Assembly: GCA_037576195.1 (NCBI GenBank)
Contig: CM075102.1
Coordinates: 39,614,745 to 39,678,744, forward strand
Direction: 5' to 3'
DNA: 64,000 nucleotides
From: Phytoseiulus persimilis
Lineage: Eukaryota; Arthropoda; Arachnida; Mesostigmata; Phytoseiidae
The first letter of the stretch is position 1; each line of letters opens with the position of its first letter. Position numbers and translations under genes: made by a program. The notes beneath the pieces were generated by a model. The model saw only the letters and a program-made list of their open reading frames with translations, ran no database searches and had not been told where the DNA came from. This document shows, in pieces, positions 57,608 to 64,000 of this stretch.

Positions 57608-59544
57608 TCAGGTCATGCTTTCAATAAGAGTGGCCTTCAACTCTTGAGTCAGCGCGGATGGTACACCTTCTCCGATTCGGAAAACTTTCTCCACCACCTG
57701 AAAAGGTTTTGAAATGATTGAGTGACTCGTTGCACAACCACACCATGGTTTGGAACACGTGAATACCATCCTCTAAGGAAGGCAATCGTGGTTGCGAGCC
57801 GTTTGCTCCATTTTGAGTTTTTTCGGAATCACACGAACCTGCATCTCTGTTGCAGTCGAATCCATCCCACAGAATGCGGCGAAATCATTGACGACCAAAC
57901 CGGCGGCGAGGACTTCACTGCCCCTGTTGATGGTTCCTGTGAAGAATCATGGAATCAGATGTGAGTCATCCTTCATGTGTTATGGCGGGAATTCTTCAGA
58001 ACTGCTCTCTTTTCTGTGAGCCCCCAGGAAACGATTTCGATTACTCAAGGCGAAGACTGCAAGGCCCTGTCGTCTGGAAGCGCCAAGATTGCGGAGTGCG
58101 TTGATGAATCGGAAACAAACTTCCAGGAACCCAGAACAGCTGCCCGTGGGACGAATATTATATGCAGCTCAGAGGACGGCCGAGGCAGAAGAGGCGCCGG
58201 CGTCGCCAAAACCAGCACTCGTAGGAAGGTCTTTGAGGGGCGCTACTCTTCCCTTTCGCGGGTTTCTCGTGGTCGTTGCTGCAAATCGGCGTGGTCAGGG
58301 GGTAGCATTGCTCAAAAATCTCAAGTCCCACCTCCGGCGCCGCTCGACTCCCGCACGCCTGGTGGATGGAAAACGAGGAAACAAGAGAGCTCGATCGAAC
58401 GCTTGCGAGCACGCAGGTCTTGGAGAGTCTCTTGGGGAATAAGGCCGGAGTAGTTTCTCGGTCCTTCCCCTCCCCGTCTCGCAACATTAAACGTCCATAC
58501 GGGATACAAATGAGCAAAGTCCCAATCAGAACGACACGCTTCTCCGTTCTCGGAGGGGACCTAGGGAATTCGCCCTGGAAAGTTCAGTGTCGGTTGTCTG
58601 GGAAACTCTACCTGCGACGAGAGGAACTTGGAGCAAGGAAGAGAGTTCTCTCTGGTCCTCGATTGAAGTTTTAGGATGAACCAAGCCGCCCCGGTTCGAG
58701 AGTGCGCAATACGTCCCAACGAGAGTTTGTGACGCGACTGTCTGTCGGAAAACTTCGACCTGGAGGAATCAATTGGAAAGAATTAGGTCGATAGCGGTGA
58801 AGAGATGTGAGTCATTCCAAATGCCACTCCGATACTCCGCCCCGAATTTCAGCAGTAGCCGGTTCGACTTATTCACCGAGATGTTGAGCCTCGGGGCCCA
58901 GGGAAGGGCGACAAACCTTTAGAGTGTCGGCGATAATTTCCTCGGTTTCTTTGTCGAGGTCGGGATGAACCAAAGCGACGTAATCATTGCAAGCTATGAC
59001 GTTACCCAAAGCCGATAGCCGTTCCTCTACTCTCTGGATTTGAACTTCGTCTGGGAGAGAATTTCTCAAATGCTGAAGCTCTTGGTCGGTCGTGGTGAAA
59101 GGTACGATGAGTCCGTTGCGGTTTCCGACCGACAGGCGACCTGGAACGATCAAGAAAAAGGGAGTTAGATCCCTGTTTAAGCTCGTTCAGAGGGGCAGCT
59201 CCGCGGAAGAACATCGTAGCCCTTCGAAGTTTCGGCGATGTCAACGCTTCGACGGGGTTCACTGCCCGGACAAGGACAGCTCTGCTGGGACAAGTCTCAG
59301 TGGCGTCAAGGACCCACGTGATTCACGTTGCCTCAATATCGCTTCTCGGAAATCTTGGAAACTCACCCACGATACGGCAGCCAGCGATAGATGTGTGGAC
59401 GACTGGGATGTGATCACTTAGTTCACCTTCGAACACAGAGTAGAAATTCTCGCTGCCGCCAATCGCGACCAAGCAGTACTTGTTGGTCAGCCTGGCGAAC
59501 ACGCCGATCTCATTGTTGTTCTCGAATTGCGCACGAACTGACAT
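57608..59544 (-). CDS. eIF6: Eukaryotic translation initiation factor 6 (eIF6), five coding exons
   Basis: eIF6 (Tif6 in yeast) binds the 60S ribosomal subunit, is needed for its biogenesis, and blocks premature joining to 40S; it acts in nucleolus and cytoplasm. Coding exons on the minus strand: 59544-59367, 59140-58917, 58759-58612, 57936-57839 and 57697-57608 (TGA). All junctions are GT-AG and keep phase; exon lengths 178, 224, 148, 98 and 90 give 738 nt, 245 residues. The start [14 protein letters not shown], the blocks [44 protein letters not shown] and [10 protein letters not shown], and the C-terminus LIESMT match the pentein-fold eIF6 family. The casein-kinase serines known at 174 and 175 in human eIF6 are present at the same numbers. 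Position 235, serine in human, is glutamate. The usual NDW motif near residue 200 reads NDFAAFCG. Identity is certain; splice positions are very likely exact. Confidence 0.98.
57937..58611 (-). other. eIF6 intron 3 (675 bp)
   Basis: This is the longest eIF6 intron, starting with GTAGAG after a split glycine codon and ending in CTTCACAG. It contains long open frames on both strands, for example a 117-codon plus-strand frame at 58089-58442. I treat these as chance, and they show how protein-like noncoding DNA can look in this genome. Confidence 0.85.
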
Positions 59545-59800
59545 CGCGGGATACAGAATGCACGACACGGGCGCGATAAATGATGGAGACAGCGTAGATG
59601 CAGATGCGCCTTCGGAGCTTGATACGGCGATCACTTCCAGTGAGTTCGATCCGGTGGTGGGAGGCAACAACGCTGCCTGGCTGATCGCAGCTACTAACAA
59701 CGTGCTCGAAGCAGACGGCACTTCTCCTCCTTTCCCAGTTGTTGCCCGGGCGACGACTCACCCGGGGTTAGTAGCGCCCCCTCGCGGATGTATTTCGAAA
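59545..59800 (-). promoter_or_regulatory. eIF6 5' flank and possible 5'-UTR intron
   Basis: The eIF6 reading frame stays open for 59 codons upstream of the ATG, to about 59721, but contains no in-frame ATG. A GTGAGT donor on the minus strand lies near 59759, so a noncoding first exon and a 5'-UTR intron are possible. No TATA box is visible here. Confidence 0.35.
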
Positions 59801-60390
59801 TACGATGACTAACTCCGTCCGAAGCTTGTTCAGTACACCGCTTCACGGCGCCACCTGCTTCTGTCCGTTTTCCTTGGAATGAACCTTCCAATTCTCCCGG
59901 ACCTTTCAATGAACGGGCATCTCACGGGAGGGTCGTAAGATTGGTTGGCGTACCTTACTATCATGGAAACCAATTGAAGATGAGTTGACGCCTCCTCTCG
60001 ACGGGCACTTCCCGATGAGCCCACCACAGGATGAAAAAAACGACAAGCATGACCAACAATCAGAAGACATATGTTATTCGCACTTCGAGAGTGGAAGCTT
60101 CGGATGATTCCGAGTCGCTCAATACAGCCACCGCTCGGAGCGGTCCTAGGTTCAATCGGTGGGCTGTTTTTATCACGGATTGCGCTGATGGTCCCTTTCG
60201 CATCCCTTTCTGTGGTTCACTTTGGAGATGCTCCAATTTTAATTTCTGTCATCAAACAACCCGTCTCGATGTCGAGACGATAGAAAGTTTTGTATCAGGC
60301 TGAATAATTTTTCTCGCTTGACGAAACCTCTCGCCGCTCCTGATTATCTCTTTCACCGCGCTTGGAGGGTCCGTCTTTTCTGTCCCGCAG

Positions 60391-60737
60391 CCCCGCAGTC
60401 GACGCCCGTGATATTGATCTTGAAAATCGTCCAGCTGCGGACGTCAGAGCGAGTCTTCGAGAAGAATTGATGCATGACTTCTACTATGGCTATAACAAAT
60501 CCGCTGTGGGTAGATCTGTCGGCCAGCGGTTCCATTTGTGGCCGTACAAATAGATTGAGATCGACACCGTCGCTTCCAGCATCACTGCGGCCATCGTTGC
60601 GAGCCAAGCCGTCACAGCGGAGCATGACGAGTAACAGCGGCCTAGTGTCTTTGCCGAACGAAGCAAATCTCCCATCGTCCAGAAGCACGATTTGGAAATC
60701 GTCGTGTAGATGTGCATCCGTTCGTTTGTGTTCCTAG
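60391..60737 (+). CDS. Two exons of a plus-strand gene, C-terminal part
   Basis: A strong acceptor (CTTTTCTGTCCCGCAG) precedes exon 60391-60509, reading PAVDARDIDLENRPAADVRA and SLREELMHDFYYGYNKSAV, ending GTGG/GTAGAT. A 70-bp intron ending CGTCGCTTCCAG leads to exon 60580-60737 (SLRPSLRAKPSQRSMTSNSG...) with TAG. Phase 1 is kept. The first exon is strongly purine-first; the second is Ser/Arg-rich and weaker. A minus-strand frame at 60688-60353 overlaps and also looks coding, so strand is not settled. The segment ELMHDFYYGYNKSA recalls glycosidase 47-type text only faintly, and I do not assign it. Confidence 0.33.
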
Positions 60738-61431
60738 GTGTCGACGACAATAAGCGTCGACGATCAGGGTTGACATGAGTTTACAAACCCTCTGACCGGC
60801 AGAGATTCGTTGAAAATGTGCCTGAATTCCTCATGGCTGCCACCATGCCATTCGAGTGTCAACGCTTCGCGAAATTCTCGCAACGGTTGCTGACAAATTG
60901 AAGGAGGGAATTTTCGTTGAGGTTGTGTGCCCTCCTCGCTCGCTTTTTTCTCGGAACACCTGAATCTCTTGAGTAGTATATAGTTGACATCGCTCCTGAC
61001 GCTCCAGTCGGACCTCTTAGACTTTCAGAAATCGCAACAGGAGCTGCTCTTTGGTGGTGTGAGACTTCCTCGGGGTTGATTGATCGAGTTGTGGCATAAG
61101 GAATCCCATCCTACCAACGAGATGGTATTCTCAGAGCTGCGTGAGTGGATTTCAGCCATCTCTAGTCAAAACAAAGTCGGGCCGCCTCGGGTCCCCATTT
61201 TCTGGTTGCTCTCTGACGATCATGAGCTGGGACATTCGTTCGAAGCATGACAGCCCCGAAAATATTGACGCGGTGTTCCGTCTTGACGAAAGATTGCTTC
61301 CCGAGCGAAACGAAAGCTGTCCTCTGCTCTGACAGATGTTCAATTTCTTTTGATGTTTGTTGGTGAGTCCCGCGCGGGTTCTCCATCTTCTCCCAGGGAA
61401 CACCTTTCCAGGACGGTGGAAGACCCACCGA

Positions 61432-61500
61432 CCGAGCGGCCGGCCAGCCGGCAAACCGGCCAGGCGGTTGGCTCATTGGCTACCTGGATGCCAGGCCACT
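61432..61500. repeat. GGCC/CCGG/GGCT-rich short repeats
   Basis: Irregular GGCCGGCCAGCCGG and GGCTCATTGGCT units; similar to the tetranucleotide tracts at 3.8 and 24.9 kb. Confidence 0.5.
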
Positions 61501-62141
61501 AGGCGAGGTAAAAGTCGGCAACGCGTAGCACCTTCTCTCCAGTTAGATACTGCGGCCGCCATTTCTCCTTGTCTCTCGTCTTCTTCGTTCTCTCGTGCCG
61601 CAGCGGGCTCAACAGGCGTAGAGAGACAGTTTCATGGTGGAAGAAGGGCAAGCAGGCAGCCAGGGAAGACCGGACGACGCCGAACCTCTGGGCTTGTTCC
61701 TCTATCTCTGATTGCGCTCCCGGCAGTTCTTCTGTTGTTCTCCCCTGGAACTGTGTGCAACTTCCTCAAGTGCCCTGCTGCGCACCGAGTCCGGTTGCTT
61801 TCTGGCTGGAGAATCGTGGAGTCTCATCGGAAAACCTCTCTCCCGGATCCGGTCCCGTAGCTGACCTCCGCCGAGCTTCCGCCGGACTTTCCACGCGGTG
61901 TTCGATGTTGATTCGGTGGTTCCTCTGCGCAATCGTTTCAGTTTAATGGAGTGTTCCCTGGATTGCCGATGAGCTCCTCTGGCGATGCGACGTTCCCCGG
62001 CTCAGCTGTGTGCCTCTAAACTCACGGGAAGATACTGGCAGCGAGAGAAAAACGCCGAGACCGCCTCCGTGAGAGTGTTCAATTGTGTGTTTGAATAACG
62101 CATCGCGGAGAAATGAGTTTCGGATTGGATTCCGTCGGATC

Positions 62142-62285
62142 ATGGAGCTGAATGTGAGCGACCAAGAGGCGACGTTGAGTCAGAAGCAGAGGAAAGCGGT
62201 TTCTCGTGTCAAACGTTCGGTGCGTGCTCTCGCCGCAGGATCTCCAAGACACTCCATCCAGAGGGAAGGAACCTCAGTGAACTAG
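62142..62285 (+). CDS. Small ORF, 47 residues
   Basis: ATG at 62142 (context gatcATGG) reads MELNVSDQEATLSQKQRKAV and continues basic to TAG at 62285. A GTGAGC donor after four codons and a CGCCGCAG acceptor at 62238 offer a spliced alternative. Confidence 0.28.
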   Translation: MELNVSDQEATLSQKQRKAVSRVKRSVRALAAGSPRHSIQREGTSVN

Positions 62286-62371
62286 AGAAGTGAATCGCAG
62301 TGTCGTGTGTCTCTCCCATGATAGTTATCAAGGTGGCCTTGCGGAGCCAGACTCAATCTTGAGGGAAGTCC

Positions 62372-62829
62372 ATGTCAGCCGAACTCCGCTATCGGAGAGA
62401 CTCTGGTGAAGTTGCGATGACGTCGGAAGTTCGAAGACGCAAGAAAACTGCGAGATTGTCGCTCATAACCGTATTGGACGTTTTCGACCTCCACTTGAAA
62501 CTCATCCGACGGCGATCGTATCAAGGGCCCTACAGGTACTCGAGATTATTTCATTTGACTGTGAACGAGCTCGGAGTTCCTCATGCAAAGTTGATCGCAG
62601 ATTTAGTCATGGAAAAATGTCCACGAAAAACACAGCATCCGTGGCAGTCTCGATACAGCTTCCGGAACTGGCAAGAGGTGACGTCCATGCTGGGGGGGGC
62701 AGTAATTTTCTTCGAGTTGCACTTATGGCCAAATACATGGAGTCGACGAGAAGTGAACAGAAGTTCATAGCTCTCGGGTCCCAGGGAAACTATTTGTGGT
62801 CTCGGAAACTGGACCATATTTCTTGTTAG
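62372..62829 (+). CDS. Two-exon gene, 130-residue product, unknown function
   Basis: Exon 1 (62372-62535) begins MSAELRYRRDSGEVAMTSEV, includes LSLITVLDVFDLHLKLIRRR and ends TACAG/GTACTC with phase 2. A 65-bp intron ends GTTGATCGCAG. Exon 2 (62601-62829) reads FSHGKMSTKNTASVAVSIQL, PELARGDVHAGGGSNFLRVA and MAKYMESTRSEQKFIALGSQ, ending TAG. Lengths 164 and 229 give 393 nt in frame. Both exons are strongly purine-first. The frame at 62796-63062 (DICGYLEKKDNGRPQRSKKE, many cysteines) follows in another phase and may be an alternative last exon. The product is basic and helical in its first third. No family recognised. Confidence 0.42.
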
Positions 62830-63217
62830 TTTTTTCGCATGACATCTGCGGATATCTGGAGAAAAAGGACAACGGAAGGCCACAGCGAAGTAAAAAAGAA
62901 GAATGCCACAGCGATTGTCAACGGCACGAAATCGTTTTGCCAAGCACACTGAGCTCAACAGGCCCAGAGACCGCGAACGATGCAGCGTGTCCAATGAATC
63001 TTTGCCTGCTAGAAGGAACCGACGGTCATCAGAGCCGCATCGGAGGGGCCGTTGCTTCCTAGCGGGCTCACAAAGGATTGTTTTAAAGTCACACACGAGC
63101 ATCGACGAAGCTGGCATTGGCCTCTGTATTATCCCGTCGACAAGGAGTGATTCTGTTGTATGTCGTACATCGTCGAAGGACCAATCCTTGTATCTTTCTG
63201 GTGTTTTCGCAAATTGA

Positions 63218-64000
63218 TTACTCGTGCAAGAACGTCATTAGCGAACAAATGACAAAATCTATCGACTCCACGATACCAATCAGTCAACCCATGGATGGAC
63301 GCATGGATCGATCCCCACATCATCGGGAAATTCCGTTGGCTGTGAGAGTGGATTCCGTGTATGCCGAGCCCTGCGTCCCCTGATAACCTATATCATCAGC
63401 AGTGCTATCGGCTTCTATTCTTCTACCGACTGGAACTGCCGAGGGCGCCGCGAATGTGCTCCGGTGAGAGAATGGGATGAACAGAGTTCGAAAAAAAGAA
63501 TCCAGCAAGAAAGTCGAGCGAGAGCAGTTGGGTGGAACCCTGCTGTCGGCATAACCGAAGACACGAAAGCGCAGTGGCTGACTGGCTGGCTAGTTAGCTA
63601 CGACCATGAATTGTCGGATGGATGAACGACGATGATGCTCATGATAGAGCGACCACCAAACCCTATATTAAGTCGTCGTTACGAATCCATACCGAGGTTG
63701 TTCCAAATGATTGCATCCTAGAAACCGTTGCTCGATAGGACTGCTGGAGCTCATCAGTTCACGATAAACTGTGACGTACGGCGTTTGTGCGTGTGGACTC
63801 TTCGTCAAGCGCGTCAAACGAGGGCTTGAACCCGGCACAGCTCCCGTTCGGGGAAGCCAGTTCTTTTCACACCGATTGGACTGTCACGGTGGCGATAATC
63901 GATAGAATGAGTCCAGCTCCGGCTGGATCGATACAATCGGACACCGTTCAGCCGATAGGGGCGAGTTTGTTCTGGTCACTTCGTTCGTTCGAGAAACGGC
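63218..64000. other. No gene assigned
   Basis: Only short overlapping frames. The GGTTCAAGCC-type box near 63830 (minus) was considered for a tRNA and does not fold as one. Confidence 0.45.

Noticed and set aside
58089..58442. 117-codon plus-strand frame resembling an Arg/Ala-rich protein
   Set aside because: It lies wholly inside eIF6 intron 3, has no splice or promoter context, and is of a length expected by chance.
63815..63850. GGTTCAAGCC box on the minus strand
   Set aside because: T-stem does not pair and no A-box is present.
1..64000. CRISPR array, prokaryotic operon or mobile-element genes
   Set aside because: No regularly spaced repeats, no ribosome binding site spacing, and no recognisable transposase, integrase or reverse transcriptase motif in any frame inspected.

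Overview
The window is eukaryotic nuclear DNA. The proof is one gene recognisable by homology. It encodes translation initiation factor eIF6, lies on the minus strand at 59544-57608, and is split into five coding exons by GT-AG introns of 226, 157, 675 and 141 bp. The spliced product is 245 residues, the usual metazoan eIF6 length. Base composition is near 50% GC without obvious CpG loss. Genes are small, interrupted and on both strands, with no bacterial operon features. A compact arthropod-type genome fits; a mite is a guess the window cannot prove.

Nothing else matched a family I could name with confidence. The other coding calls rest on three things read from the bases: an ATG or a pyrimidine-rich AG acceptor, a good GT donor, and purine-first codon periodicity that stays in phase across the proposed junction. 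RNY periodicity reads the same on both strands, so strand assignment is uncertain where no splice site decides it. Several proposed introns (42-61 bp) are shorter than any eIF6 intron. These calls are candidates, mostly at 0.25-0.45.

Layout. 0-6.2 kb: small candidates on both strands, one interrupted by a single in-frame TGA (2000-2299), a two-exon minus gene (4038-3632) with a tetranucleotide repeat in its intron, and a basic 188-residue ORF (5579-6145). 7.5-16.3 kb: a run of minus-strand models (8357-7534, 9451-8912, 10733-9925, 16236-15732), a short minus ORF at 11968-11834, and small plus-strand candidates at 11.3 and 12.0 kb. 18-33 kb: mainly plus-strand short ORFs and exons, including a C-terminal exon with a CxxC motif (26003-26350) and a three-exon model ending in AATAAA (31847-32198). 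35-47 kb: a minus two-exon model (35.4-35.7 kb), a C-terminally anchored membrane protein candidate (38251-38526), a 160-residue ORF (39525-40007), and clean exons at 41.2, 44.6 and 45.1 kb with antisense candidates at 44.1 and 47.0 kb. 53.8-55.7 kb: a cysteine-containing exon, a 141-residue ORF and a minus ORF. 57.2-59.5 kb: eIF6 with a second open frame just past its stop. 60.4-62.9 kb: plus-strand spliced candidates.

No shared pathway can be inferred. No rRNA, convincing tRNA, CRISPR array, insertion sequence or intact transposon was seen.
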